Source: Salminus brasiliensis
Lineage: Eukaryota; Chordata; Actinopteri; Characiformes; Bryconidae
Assembly: GCF_030463535.1 (NCBI RefSeq)
Contig: NC_132878.1
Coordinates: 36,644,261 to 36,708,260 of the forward strand
Direction of reading: 5' to 3'
DNA length: 64,000 nt
Every line of letters begins with the position of its first letter. Positions within the stretch are counted from its first letter, which is position 1. Shown in pieces: positions 1 through 14,500 of the stretch. The position numbers were made by a program, and so were the translations under genes. The notes below the pieces were generated by a model. It was not told where the DNA came from, did no database searches, and was given only the letters and a program-made list of their open reading frames with translations.

Positions 1-22
1 TTCAACACTAAGCTGTTCTTAC

Positions 23-273
23 TTTATGACCGGGCCTGTGAAAGTAGGATGCAGCTCTGCCATATCTTCATCGTCATCTTCATCATAGAACGCATGGAGA
101 TGACTGGACATCCGCGTCCTGACCGGTGTATCTGTTGAAGCGGTGGGGGGTACAGTTACCGCAGTTGCTGTAGTGACTGTTGCTGTTGCTGTGGTTACTG
201 AGGCGGTTATAGTTGTTGCAGGTGGTGATGTTGTGGTTGAAGTCGAACCCAATTTGGCCTTCTGTGCTTTTGC
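23..273 (-). CDS. senp6: SENP6 exon with Thr/Ala-rich insert
   Basis: A 251-bp exon starting AKAQKAKLGSTST. It contains about 40 residues made almost only of Thr, Ala, Val, Pro and Ser, coded by ACA/GCA/GTA-type triplets. It ends HAFYDEDDDEDMAELHPTFT and GPVIK, which matches human [23 protein letters not shown] just before the catalytic domain. The donor GTAAGA is at 22-17, and the next exon is outside the window. Confidence 0.9.
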
Positions 274-3200
274 CTAAGAAAAACAAACAAATAAATTAAA
301 TAAAATTGATGTGCCCCGTAACAGTGAATCTGCAGTGGCATGTAACACAATACCAAGATAATTTGCATTTCACAAATTCAAATGATATCAACTGTCGTCT
401 CAAAGTCTAAAATACACAGTTATTATGCATAAAAAAAAAAAAGTATTTACTTTTTGTCCTTTCATTTGAACACGCCTGCAGCTCTTTACATTGCGCAAAA
501 ACTCTAACTAATAGACCAATAAAAGTCTTTTTTTTTTTTTTTTTTTTTTTACAGCAATAAGGGGTTAAAGCCACGCTTACCTTCTCCTTTTCTTTTGACG
601 CTTTGTTATACTGAACAAGTCTAACATTGGCCTCATCAAAGGGTAGTCTGGCAGGAAAGCCGGAGAGGTTATTGTTTCGGCCAATCTCGACCAAAATGTC
701 TTCCAAAATCATCTGCTCTTGCATCGAAAGGCCGTTTTCAAATATCAACACTATGTATTTCTCATCAAGGTCTAGAGGAAAAGAAGAAAAGATGAATAAT
801 TAAAATACAGTCATGCTATCAAAACAAGCTGCCCTTAAATTTGTTACTGTAAAGCTGAGCCAAGCTGTGCTACTCACTGTTACCGCTGCAGTCGTACCAC
901 AGGCCTCCGCTCTCCTGGGACATCTGGAGCTGGGTGCGTAGCCGCTGGCACTCGCTGTCACTGGTCTGGAAGAAGAGGACGGGCAGTTTCCTCACACAGC
1001 ACCACTCGCACTTGGTCAGCTCGGACGACTTTAGACGCACCTTCTCTAGCACGTCAACCTCCTGACCTGCACAGTGAAGAATCAAATCTTACGTTTCTGG
1101 AAAAGAGACTATGAAGCAGACTATAAGACAAGGAACCCGTTCCCAAACAGACCCAGCCGGACTCGCAGATCTTTCTTCATCCATCAATCAGATATGTGCA
1201 ACATTGACTGGTATATTTTCAAATCACGCCTCAAAACTCATCCGTTTAAGACAGCATACAGTCTATAGCCTGCTACATTGATTTTATGCTACTTTAAAAT
1301 TGCTTTCCTGTTTTTACTGTTTCTTATGTTGTGTTTTTGTTTTGATTTTATTATTTTATATACGGTGACCCTGAGAATCATGAAAGGCACCTATAAATAA
1401 AATGTATTATTATTATTATTCAGTTGATTTGTACAGCAATTTAAGTGAGAATGGTCCACACAGCATCCAACTTGTTTTAAAGCTTTTCAAAGAAAGTGTA
1501 AATGAAGGAACTTACCTTCAGTTTCTAGTTGTATGTATTCTACAGTGAACTAAATGGAAGAAAGAAATGGAAAAAAATAAATAAATAATCGCTCATTGTA
1601 CATTACAATACATAGCCTCCACAAATTGTAATTAGAGAGGTTTTTAAGCTTTTGACTAAATGAAAGAAGCTCACAATGACTGGTTTGGTCACCATCCTGC
1701 GTAGACTTCCTATCCGCACACTCCTGCACTCAAGAATAATGCTTTCCAGCTTTGGTGGCTGGCCCACTTTGCGCTTCTTAGACGGAGATGGATCCTCACA
1801 TAATGTATTCCCAAACTGTAAAGACAAACACATGCACTGTACTGCACGAAGACAGACATTTAACTCAGTCATCTCATACAGTGTTTTGAAGTTCATGGCT
1901 TTAGGTGCTTTAACAGATGTAACTATGCACAGCAATAATATGACAAACTACAATACTAATCTTGAAGCCATAAAAATAGCAAACTGCAGAGGTCAATTCT
2001 CAAACACTGGATTAAAACAATGTAAAAACATTTTTTGTTTTTAAATACATAAGCTACAGATTCAGGCTCTTACTGCATCTTTCATGCGGTTTCTCCTGGG
2101 TGCCACGTTCCTGTGGTCCACGTCTGTGAAAAAATCACACGCATGCTCCTCATGTTCTACAACTCCTTTAACCGCCGCTTCCACTCTACCACCAGAGGGT
2201 GCCGGAGATGAGTGGGCAGAGTCAGCAGGCCTCGGAGAGACACTGTCCAGCCTGTTGACACTGCCCGTACTGGCATTGTCTGCCTCCTCGTCTTCATCAC
2301 TGGACAGCACGACTGCAAATATATGCAAACAACTTGAGGGTGCAATGGTAGCCTTTATGCAAATCTTGCTCAAACTAAAACTGAATGTTTGTATGTGCAG
2401 ATCTCTCTGCATTACTAGGGCCCCTAGTGTTACATTCAGGCATTCATTCTGATGCTAAATAATGTCAACTAGCAATCACCTTTTAAAATCATTAAAAGAC
2501 TGAAAAGAAATCACACCTGTAACTGCAAGAACAGTGTTGGGCTAAACAAGCTAACTGAACTAATATTAGACCAAATACTGCAAAAGCTTGAAATCATCAA
2601 ATGTGTGCATTATTGGCAAAAGCCATATTTTCCTTAGTATGAATTCCCAAAATGCTGAACATGCAAGCTGTGATTCACAGTGAGCACAGCTTATCAGTTG
2701 GAACCTTCATGTTCCAACCAAATGCAAACGTTTGGAGAACTGCATGTGTTTTCTAAGTAAAAATTTATCATGTTCTACAGCGTAATTACTGTTTAACCGG
2801 CTTAATTTAAAAAACAAATGTGTCAAAAAAAAAAAAACTTTTGCATAAAATTAGATATCATGTATGAAGTTAGGGGGTTCTTCTAAAGGTGTGTTCCAGT
2901 TTCAGTTGTGCATTTTAAATTCTACAGCATAATATTATATATGTAAAATGCCATTTGTGATTTAGTCACAGAAAAAAGTATTTGCTAATCTACAGCATTA
3001 GTGCTGATATTTATATCTGATTTGTCACATTCCTACATTAGCATAACATTAGCTTATCGTTCACTAAATAACTTTTTGTCTTGTTAGTGTGTCTAGTCAT
3101 GCTATGAATATTATGATATTCAAGTGAAATAAGACAAATATTTAAAAATTAATACTTGGGGTTACAAACAGGGCCCAGCCAATTCCCTTCACCCAGTACA

Positions 3201-6200
3201 CTGCAAACTCTTCAAATGGGTCACCAGCTAGGCACCTCTCTTCATCAGTGCTTCGTTAAATAAAGACCACCTCAACCAACAGGTACTTGGGCCTACTTTA
3301 GTGTGTGTATATAAATATATACATAGTAAAAATACAGTTCTTACTATTTTTTTTTTTACTATAAAATGTTGCTGTGGGCAGAATACTGGCTTCACGAAGA
3401 ACCAGAAGAACAGTATAACGCCATGTTCATGGTCCAATTTATCTAATCCACAACCACTGACTAGCTCTCTTAACCTCAACCTCTGAATCCAAATTCCACC
3501 AGCAATGACGTGACAGACTTTGCTTCAAAACCCCTAACACCTAACCTCTCTCTACCAGTCTAAGATATGCCTGCAACAGACACTCTCTCACCTCAGCCAC
3601 CAGATCTACATTCTTAAATTTAAATTCAATTTCATCTTCAAATGTAACGGTTAGTACTACTAAACAGACAATCTGTTTGCTTTCTGAATAGAACACCATG
3701 TAGTTTGACCCTGCACTTGATATTCCTCATGCACAAATCTAATTGCCCTGCCGCCACAAACAATGGGCATGTCCTTGCCCTGTAAGACAACTCCTCCTAG
3801 AACTTTTTTTTGAGCTAGCTCAGAGATCCTTACGGTTATCTCACAGCATGGAAGGAAAGCGCATTAGGCTTTCCGACTTACTATGACTTCAATACTAATT
3901 GCTACTCACTCGGGTCATTGAGTTCATGTTGCTTGGCGAGAGGCTGTCTCTTGCCCTTGGTTAGCTTGGCTTCATATGCCCCAGAGTTCCCTGCTGCAGT
4001 GACAGAGGGCCTGCCGTTGTGTGGCAGCTGCAGGTTCCCTCGCGTGATTCGTGCCGGTGGGTTCATGACAATGTCCACTTGGGCAGAGCGCCCCCCTGAG
4101 GCCGGGCCATAGAAGTTCTTGCTGAGCTGCATGTTAGTGGGGCCGGGAGAGGGCTGGGAATGAATAGGTGGTCGAGGGGCGGGAGAGGACGGGATGGTGG
4201 GGAGGAGGTGGGTCTCTGCGGGCAGGGGGTTCCCACAGTTTTCGCACTTGACGTGGTCCTCACTTTGCTGGCCACAGTTTCCACACACAGTGAAGTACTC
4301 ATCTGGCTGCAGATCCTGAGGGACAGAGAGGAAATTTAGACTGGGCATTCGCTGCTTGGCAGAGGTCAGTGGAGAGGGGTGTGAACATTTACAATTAAAC
4401 CTAGCTCAAACAGTGTTTCTTAATTCTGATCCCAAGGACTCAACTGCTCTGCACCCACTTTCTCTGCTCTGCCTTTTATGGCTTGGATCAGGTGTGTTAG
4501 AGTTGAGAATTATTGAAATATTGTAGGTCAGCGGATCCCATAAAGCTGGATGAAGAAAAAAAAGCTAGTTTAACAAAGCTAACCAACATTGCTAACAGTG
4601 ATAGGGACAGAAAGAGAACCATGTTTCATGTCCTGTCACACAATTTGGACTGTTTCTCTACAGCTAGTTTCCTATACACCTTCATTGTCTAATAGCAGTT
4701 AATGGACATGTCAAAGCCTGCCCTTAATCAGCAGCAGATGTTTGCACATCATAGTGATTCCATTAAACCGGTGCTGATGAGATGGCAGGACATGATTCAT
4801 GTCAGCCAGATGCTTGATGCATATGAATAAGTGGCGTCCCTAATTGAAACACTTTTAGAAACATTGCCGCTTGGCGGGTTTAGAAATGTGAGAATAACTA
4901 CTACAGCATGAACTGATCTATCAATGGCAGCTTTACCAAGAATTACACTTATAATGAACCCAAGGAGTCAGAGTCAAGAGAGGTATCACAATCCGTCTCT
5001 GTTCACCAGCTCTTACCTCCACTTGTACGTCAGAAGTTGGAACAGTGCCCATGCCCTCAAACAGCGGCCGCCGTTTTTGCTGGACGCACCGCTTTAAGTT
5101 CAGATTCTCCGATTCTGGAGGACACACAAAAAGAAAAACATGTAGGAAGATTTTTCTTTAACAGACAAAAGAACATAAGGTATCCTTTAATCATTTGAAC
5201 ATGCAATGCTGTTCATTAACAAACAATAAATGATCATTTTGCATTCTGTCTTTGAGGTGCACATCTCATGTTTGCACCAAGTCATAAAGCTGGCCACATG
5301 GCAGGTCACAGAATCAGAATATTAAGCAGCCTGCAGTGCCTCCCAGATGACTGTAGGGAACAAAGGCATTTCCCTAGCTTTGAGATGTCTGACAGCCTGC
5401 CCTTCCAATCACCATGCACCACTCCAAGCTTACAGTATTCAGGGCTTGATTATAGTAGTAATCGGTCAATCAACCAACTTCTTTTTTTTTTTTTTTTCAA
5501 AAACTGCCCAATAACAAGCAACATATACCATCTGATTCCAAAACATCAAAAAGGCAAGATTTTAAACTTCCTTAAAAAAAAAAGAAAAAAAAAAAAAAAA
5601 GTCAAAGTACAATCGTACAAAAGTACAAAGAGGACTAGTTGCTGCTGAATACGGACAAAGCGGCATCCTTCCCAAAAAAACAAACAAACAAACACGCAAC
5701 CCACAGCACACTAATCAGGTTGCTAATTACTGCACAATATTGTTAAGCCAGTATTGTTGCCAAAAAAATAATTCATTAACACTAAATACTTTCAAACTGA
5801 ACATTACAATCTCACAGTTGTAAACCACTGACTACATACATGCTCAGAAAATCACAACTGTGGCTATACCTTCACCTTCCTAAATTACTTTATTGAATTC
5901 ACAAGGACCATTTTCCAATGCAAGTGAACCAATTCACAGTTTACATACAGATTTGGAGACAATATAGTGCTACAAATGATCTACTAAATTAAATGACTGA
6001 GTGCATCTGTGCGGATTATTCCATTTTTATGGACACAGCTTATGATGGTTTCATGAAAATAACCAGTAGGTGTCGATTTCATATAGTGGGAGAGAAAACT
6101 ACAATTTAAAACATAGGTCTTAATGCAAACCTTTGAAATCTTGCATATGATTCAATAAAAATGCAATTTAAACAACCAAATTCAATAGTGTAATACAGCA

Positions 6201-9200
6201 GTAACTAACTAAAGATTAGAGATATGAACATTTTGGGAGGAAAAAAATAAATTACTTAAACCATGCCTTTTTTTAACTTCATTAAAACGATAAACCACAA
6301 CGATAATATCCACAACATTTGTAAGCCCTTATAAATCCAACACACAGAAATGGAGAAACATGAGGCAAAGCCTCCAGAGAGACGTAACTCACAGCTGCAG
6401 AAAGGTTATTTAACTGCACATTTTTAAGACCATTTATGTAGTCTATTCAGACATTGCCACGGCAACAGGACATATCTTTTGAAATCCTCTTTTCTGAGGA
6501 CAGAGGTGCCGTCTTCCTCCATCTCCTTTTCTCGGCTCTATCCTTCCCTCTCGCGCTCTCTCTCCTCTCCCGGGAGACACACCGATTAATCAGAGGCCAG
6601 CAATCCCCTCTGGCGTGCGGAGACGCAGACGCACACAGCAGCATGGAGCTTTGCCTCAATCATCAGGCATGCACACGCACACACACTTTTTGCCTCCCCA
6701 CGCGCTGCGCTATCTTGGACAGCACACAACCATGATACACACTGTTCCTTCTTCCATTCTCTCAGTCATGCAACAGCACATCTCTCTGTGCACGAACGAA
6801 CACGGCATTCCCATTAAGCGAGAGTCAGCGGGCACCTGCAGGCAAAATGAGGCCACAGAAATTGATGTTCAGAGTAGATGCCATTTTACGATGAACAGAG
6901 GCCGGTCTTGTCATCCTGTTGTGATGACTAAGGAAAGGAAAGTAGATCCTATATCAGCATAAAAGCCAGACTCTACCCACTCCCGAAGAAATGCAGAAAA
7001 CAGAGTTTGGCTCATGCATCACGTTGTCCTTGAGCAACTGATCGCGAGCCAGACAGAACTAGCCTTGATTTCCACACAAACAATATCGCCTGTACAAGGA
7101 ATGGCAATAAAATGGAGACAGCACTCCTGCCTCAACTAGTGAATCAAATACCCACAGATGCAGTTTTACTGTGTGCAATCAATCAGACTGACTGCAAATT
7201 GTCCCAAACCCAGATATTACTGCAGACTTGGCTCTAGCTGTTCTGGCTCTAGCTGTTCTGGGCTCAGTCTAGGGTTCAACACCAATGACTGCCCTAATTG
7301 GGTCAAGTGGGACAGCATCTGCTCGGTCAAGGTCGAGTTAAAGTTCAGCCTCAAGACCCCCTCCCCCCTATTTTCTTGTTGCCATTTCCCAGCCAGTACC
7401 TGGGACACCCCCAAACACACAATGCTATCTGCACCGGAAGGATGAAGGCTAGCATATGCTTGCTAACGCAACGTCAGCTTAACACTCCTGAGGGAGAACA
7501 CAGATCTTGGTCCAATTATTTTTACCTACCCAAATGAGAGGTTTTACATAGTTTGTAGGTCTTAAAACTAAGAAAGCAGACAAAACTTGATGGTTCGTCG
7601 ACAGTTGTTTATATGAAGCAGTCCTGAAAAACCACAGGAGTATTGGACCTGTGTATGTGCTGAATGCATACAAAAGTAGTTCATTCTTACTTTATCTAAC
7701 ACATACACACAGAGAGAGAACATAGAAACTGTCCTGAGGAGGACATTCAGACAAAACAGGCAGCAAAACACTCAGACAAAAGCTTACCTGATATCTCTGG
7801 GCAGGTTAGAATAATGTTGTCTAGTTCTACTCTTTGGATTTGCTGAGTGGTGAAGTCAGGCCTGCAGGATTGAGAGGAAGACAGTTAAGCACTTATATAC
7901 ATATGCATATGAAGAAAAATCAAGCAACAGTTACGCTCTGTCTGAAACGCAGGGTAGCTGCCTTGATGTCTTGCTGCCCATAAGTCAGTGCATTAGAACA
8001 GTGTTTTTTTAAATTGTGTGTTAGTGTGGGGATGACTGTGTCTTAAGGAAGACCACAGAAGGGCCATGCAGTTGCTACAAAGAGTTCTTTGGTAAATCCC
8101 GCCACGGATCATAGTATAGAAACATATCTAAATAATACTAAACTTTATTAATGTGATCATACTGTAGATTTCAGTTGAAATAAATACATGTAAATACAAA
8201 CGAAAATGTGTCTATTTTAGATGAGTCATTTAAAAAACACCACCCCTAAATGTGGTACATTTAGGGACATTTAGAGGCATAACTGCCTTAGAAGGCTGTA
8301 CTGGAATCAATACATGGCAAAAATACAGACAGCCTACTACTGGCCAACTAATCTTCAAGAAAATAAATAACATGGCAGTAGTTTATGCAAATGCTCAATT
8401 CAGACAGAACATTGTCCAAAGGTTTGTGGACACCCTTTGTTATTGGTATTTTCAGCTGCATTACAATTTACCCACTGCTAACACGGGTGTTAAAATGCAG
8501 ACATGAAGCTAGCATAATCTGTTGGGTCCTTGAGCAAGGCCCTTTACCCTCTCTGCTCCCCGGGCGCTGGAGTTGGCTGCCCACCGCTCTGGGTGTGTGT
8601 GTACTCACTGGCCCTAGTTCACTAGTGTGTGTGTGTTCACTACCACAGATGGGTTAAATGCGGAGGACACATTTCGCTGTGCGGTGTACACTGCACAGTG
8701 ACAAATACGTGCACCTTTACCTTTACCTTTTAATCTACATAGAAAAGCAACGCCAATGAATGGGAGGCAGTGGAGCAGCCACACAAGGTCACAATGCCCA
8801 ATAGCGGGCTTTAAGCCCCTCTGCATTGGGAACTGCAGCAAGGAGCTGCTCTCTGGTGTGACAGATCTCCACCCAGTACCTTTGAGACTAAACACAAGGC
8901 CATTTGTGATGCAGAACTAATGAGCCAACATCAGCACCCGATCTCACTAATACTCTTATGGCTGAATGCAATACAATTCTTACAGTAATGTTGTAAACTC
9001 TAGGAGGTCTTCCTTAAGGAGTGGAGGCAATTACTGAAGCTGAAGGGGAAAGGACCTTTTTTTTTATTCCCTTGATTTTGGAAAAAAAAAAAAAAAAACA
9101 CTGGATGAGAAGGTGTCTACAAATGATTGGCCATTTTGTGTAGGAGCCTCTCTGTAATGCTGCCTGAGGCAGGATATGCTATGTTTCAGACACAGCCCAA

Positions 9201-11491
9201 AAGGCAAAAATCAAAATGAGAATCATAGCTTACACACGGTCTGAGATTCTGCACTTACATTAAGCAGACAAGCATGACGTGCTGCCACATACTGGGATGA
9301 ACAGCCGCACATCATATGAAATGCTGCTTAAAGCCTGCATGCATTATGCAATGCATTTCAAGATAGGCTATGGGAAAGCTAAAAACAATCCGGTATAAGC
9401 GAAAATGACATTTGAATAGCTAAGACTGAGTGAAAGCAGCAGCAAAAGCTAGCTTTAATCTTGAATGACTATGTTATCTAAAGCAGCAGACCACACAGAC
9501 ACTACTGGCATGACGAACATGACTAAAACTTACCTTTCTTTTAAGTCAAGGTTGCTTTATATGGAGTGCGGGATGTGAATAAATGAAAGGTAACGTTATG
9601 TTCAGTTTTTCTTTGTGTGTAGAAAAAAAGCAAGGCGGTAATACGACAGTAAAAAGGTACCATCTCTGTTAAATTACTACATCTAACAAAGGAAAATACC
9701 ATTTCTGCTTGGCTGAGGTTATATTTTTTTTACCCAGTCATTAACAGTTCTGCTTCTACAGAACAACAGCAGTCAAACAACCCTCTTTCTAACTCCGATA
9801 CAGGCTAAGTATTATGAATCTATAGACATGTCTATTCTTCCATTAGCTCAGGATGCATCACTGTAGAATACAATAACAGTAACAAGCATGTGAAGTGCTT
9901 TACCTTTGGACTGGCTTCCTAACAGGAGTAGGGAGATGAGTGTGCTGAAACAGTCTCCCTTGAACTACCACACCCTGAGAGGGTGCTGGACTCACAATTA
10001 AATAATTGGTTCTGTTGGGGAGCGGGGAGATTGCCATTGGGTGTGGTGCTTCACTGGAAGACAAAAAGGATATTACATCATTCATTCATATATACATATT
10101 TCTTTTTTAAGCAACTAACTCTATAGTTAGATTGGTAAAACCAAGGTAAACACCACTGTTTCACTACAAATGCAAATAATTCATGCTGTTTTATATCTAA
10201 ACCTACAGGAATGGAATTGGTGTCCATTTTTTCCAATTTTCACTTTGTGAGAACTCTGACAGTTGTTTGTCACACTGTTGTTTTAATTAAAAATGGACCA
10301 ACAGTGTATAATATTTGTACAATGACTTCCACTAGAAGTTAAAAGTTTTGTTTTTCTTTTTCTGTAAAGCTGCAGTTTTGGAGACGCAAGGTTTTTGCCC
10401 GACAGCAACAATATGGATGTTGCCCTTGAGCTGGCTGTGTTCTTCAGCAAGGACAAAATCGTATCCATAGTAGGGCTGCACCGATTAGTCGACACCATCA
10501 ACAACATCTATTATATTACTACTATTATATTAACACTACTATAATAATTGGTCGACTCGATTTCTGCATCAACGCTGCGTTAATTCGGAACTGAGGTGAA
10601 CTCCAGGAAATGCTGGGGTCAGAATCGCTTCCATTGTCTGCCATGGCTGCATTCTGTAGGCACGCTCAGTGTTGCAGCACATCAGTTCTAAGATGTTTAA
10701 CCTGTTATGATTTGATTAGCAGACACGGGGGTCATAACAGAAATACTCGCTGACTAATCTGAGTAAATAAATTCATTATTATTGACTGATTAGTCGACTA
10801 CCAAAATAATCATTAGCCCTAATCAATAGTGAGCTAATGTTGATGCATAAATCACATGTGTATGAAACCACACTGACTTTGTTATGCATATGCCAGTCTG
10901 CCTGGATCCCTCTTTGTAAGCCAAAACTGAGCAACACTGCATATGTGAAGCAGCATTTGAACCAGTACCTGGGCTTGCCTGTTCCCATTCTGTTGAGGGG
11001 TTTGAAATGATTTTGCCGTCTTTCATAAGTCTTCATCTCTATAGGACCAAAGTGCCTCAGAGGGGGAGCCTGCTGTGGGGGAAAGAGGGGAAAAAAGGAG
11101 AGTGTATGTGTGAAGGAAAAAAAGATGAAGGGGAAGAGAATGAAGCATTCTCAGCTTCTCTCAGCAAACTCAGCTTCTGTGTTGAATGCACCTATTCAGC
11201 AGCTGTATTCGCTAAACCTTGGGGAGGGATGCACTACTTAGCTGACAGGCTCTCTCAATTCATCTCCTGTTCTAAGAACTGTGTTAGGTTATAAAGAATG
11301 CATCAGGTACAAGAAGAGTGAGCTAAATTTAAATGCAAAATGAATTCAACTGGAACATTTTTTAACCCAATCTTTTGCATACCATCGCTAGAAAGTGGGA
11401 CAGTTCTGTATATAATTGTAGATCATGGGGTCACACAATCCAATAACGTTTCTGCAATATTATTTCTATTAAAATGTCTTGAAGTTAGCCT

Positions 11492-11542
<51 letters not shown>

Positions 11543-14500
11543 TACTACACCCTTAACTCACTTAACAATACAAGGTATGTGCTCCTTTTTGGACAATATT
11601 AGAATCCCTGTAGCAGGAGGACTACTTATCAGTGGGCAGATAAGACACAAAGTACCAACAAGCTCAAGTACGAGTCAGAATAGAGAACATTAAAGGAGGA
11701 CAGATGCAGAATAGGTTGCTGTGACAGAGCAGAGGGGGAGGTAGAGACATAAAAAGAAGAATGAGAAGATTGAGAAGAGAGCCAGAGAGAGGGAGTGAGC
11801 AAGTGTCTGGGGGAGTACCTTCATCCCTTCAGGGGAAAGTTCCTGCCGACCACCCACTTGATCCATGGTCACCAGGGAAGTGCTGAGAGGCAAAAGGAAG
11901 CAGAGAGACATCAACGAAACTAACCCCACACACACACTATGCTCAATTTACTGCAAAAATGGAACAACTGCTAGACAAACAACCGTGTAAAGACACGTTG
12001 GCTTGGAGTTCATGTGTGTTTTAGTCTTATTTAAACGTAGATTGACAAATGTTTTGTTCCTCCAGGCTTAGGGTACGGATTCTCACAAATAACATATCAC
12101 TACATAAAACCACTTTGGAGCTTTGGCCTAAACTGGACCCAAAAATAGGATAGTTCATTGAACAGGTGACGTGACTCACTGGCTACTGCTAAACCTGGCT
12201 CACTTGTCCAGAGCAGGGATGACGATGCATGAGTAAATGAACGGAAGGGAAAGGAAATTTTAACTTAATTGAATTTAGCATGCAGATGTATGCTGACTTT
12301 TTATTTGGCAGATTTTGCATGTCTTCCAAAAACGAAGACAAAAGAAATACCCAAATAGTCATTTCAGCCCTTAAAGACTGGCCCCTTGAACAGTTAACTG
12401 AGCACTCAGATACCCGTGCATGTCCCCAGTCTGGAGTTGAAGAGCGCTTTGTTTAGATGATCTCAGTTTTAAGTAGAGATAGCTAATGCTCAAGGTCAGG
12501 GGCTTTCTTGCCTTTAAACCATAAGACAACCTGTGTGCCCTGATGCTTTTGGCAAATCGAATCCCACCTCCTGAGGACACAGACCTGCTTAATGGGCTGA
12601 ACAGGGGTTGCTGCTCCCTCATGAAAGTAAAGCCTGGAGCCGTCACATTAAGCTCTGATGATACTGTCCCTTACTCTGCCCATGGACGTCCCAGACTGCT
12701 GCATTTGCAAACCTGACTGAAGGGAGGAACTTAACATGGCGATCCTTCTGTCAAAAGCTGAGGCTGCAGCTCTTTCTCCTACGCATGCAGAAAGCCCCGG
12801 TCATGCACTGCCACACTTTAGCAAGCGGAAAAGCCGGTGCCTTCACCGTGACTTCAGGTGGAATGGAAGCCATCGCTCACGGTTAAGAAAAGAGGGCGAG
12901 AGCAAAGCCGCGGTGGCCCTGGATGCTAAGACAAGCTTTGGAGAAGTGCTTACTCGTTTCTCCTCTCCTCTTCACTGTCATCAGAAAGAGAAAAACTCCA
13001 GCTCTGCTTGAACCCTCCATCTCTCTTGGCCTCTGATCTATCTAGAGCTTAGACAGATAAAGAAAGAACACCACACCACACAGTGAGAGCACGGACATGC
13101 AGCCACATAAGAACTCTAGGTGAAAGCTCACTCACTACAGAGAGCTTTAGAGTGCAAGCTACTGATCTTTGCATTGAGGGATTTCAGCAGAAACTGATGG
13201 CGTCTCAATTTGCATGTGTACGTTTCAAGAATAGACAAACGCTCTCTTTTAAGCCACGTAAAAGGTCACTGCCGAAAAACAAGCAACGTCAAGGAACGTC
13301 AAACCAACAGCTATTTTTAGTCAAAACATTTGACTTTGGGGCTACAGAATACGGCAGCCATTAATATCCCAAAAAAGGCTCTTCCGTTTTAGACCGCTTA
13401 ATGCTTAAAGGGTGGGGCTGACAGTGGCCAGGGTAGCAGATAAGTGGCATGACTCTGCTGCACAGGCCTCAAGTTCTAACTAAGGCATTGTATCCACTGT
13501 TTCACTCTTACAAAAATACATTTGGAAAAGGCAGAGGCTCATGAGTGGGGCCCATATTGACATGGGCAATATCATGACATTTTATCTTTACAGTGATCAA
13601 AATGATTCAACTACCAGTTTTTGCCAGGGTTTAATATACAATGCGAATGCATTTTGTCTGTGTAAACGCTCACAATACGTATATGTATATGCACACAATG
13701 CTAAGAAATTCAAATGTCTTATTGCAATATAATAATAATAAAAGATATGTGCCACATCGCCCACCCTTAGGCTGCCAATACGAGCTGCCTTCCAGTTAAG
13801 CCGCTGTTGCTTGCATCAATGATGCACAAAGTGCAGCCTACTCACCCTACTTCACACCCTTAATTTAACCTTTAACTAACATTTTAGGAATGCTGACAGT
13901 CCAAGACAGTCGGTCTACTGTGAGCCTTTGATTGTAGCCAGAACTCACCTAACACTTAAGTATCATATTTAAAAGATTTACAGAGCGCCAGAACAAAAAC
14001 CATTCAGCACTCACCTGGCGAACTGCAGTCACAGGCAGTTCAAATTTGACAGTAGCATCATATCGCTTGCATGCTCTCCAATGAAAAGCATGCATCTCCA
14101 TTTTTTTCCTTTTTTAGCTTTCTCCATTGGTTGAACCCTGTAGCTGCTCTGTACACTGAATATGCTCTAAATTACTCTAAGCTTTTGAGTAACACTGACG
14201 TCCATTCAAAGCTTAGAGCATTTTTGCCTTCCCCTGTACTCAATCTTGGAGATGGACATGGTTTTCACTGGACAGCAACGATATATCAATTTATTATGGG
14301 ACAGGTTTCTGGACAAGCCAGGCTTTGGACTAAACTGCAGTACCAATAATATAACGAGCCACCATTGAAAATGCATTGTTGTCTAGGCATAGACCTAATC
14401 TGACTGCAGATGAGCAACCCTACTGGTCCAAAAGTTTGCAGACACCTGCTTACCAAGCATTTCTGCTGAAATCGTGGGTATCGATAGGGGTTTATTCTGC

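Noticed and set aside
2084-2452. 122-codon plus-strand ORF.
   Set aside because: It is the antisense shadow of the conserved SENP6 acidic exon on the minus strand.
14016-14066. Minus-strand stretch reading RYDATVKFELPVTAVRQ before a GTGAGT donor, as a possible SENP6 exon.
   Set aside because: It overlaps the edge of a dispersed repeat, lacks a good acceptor and does not restore the reading phase.
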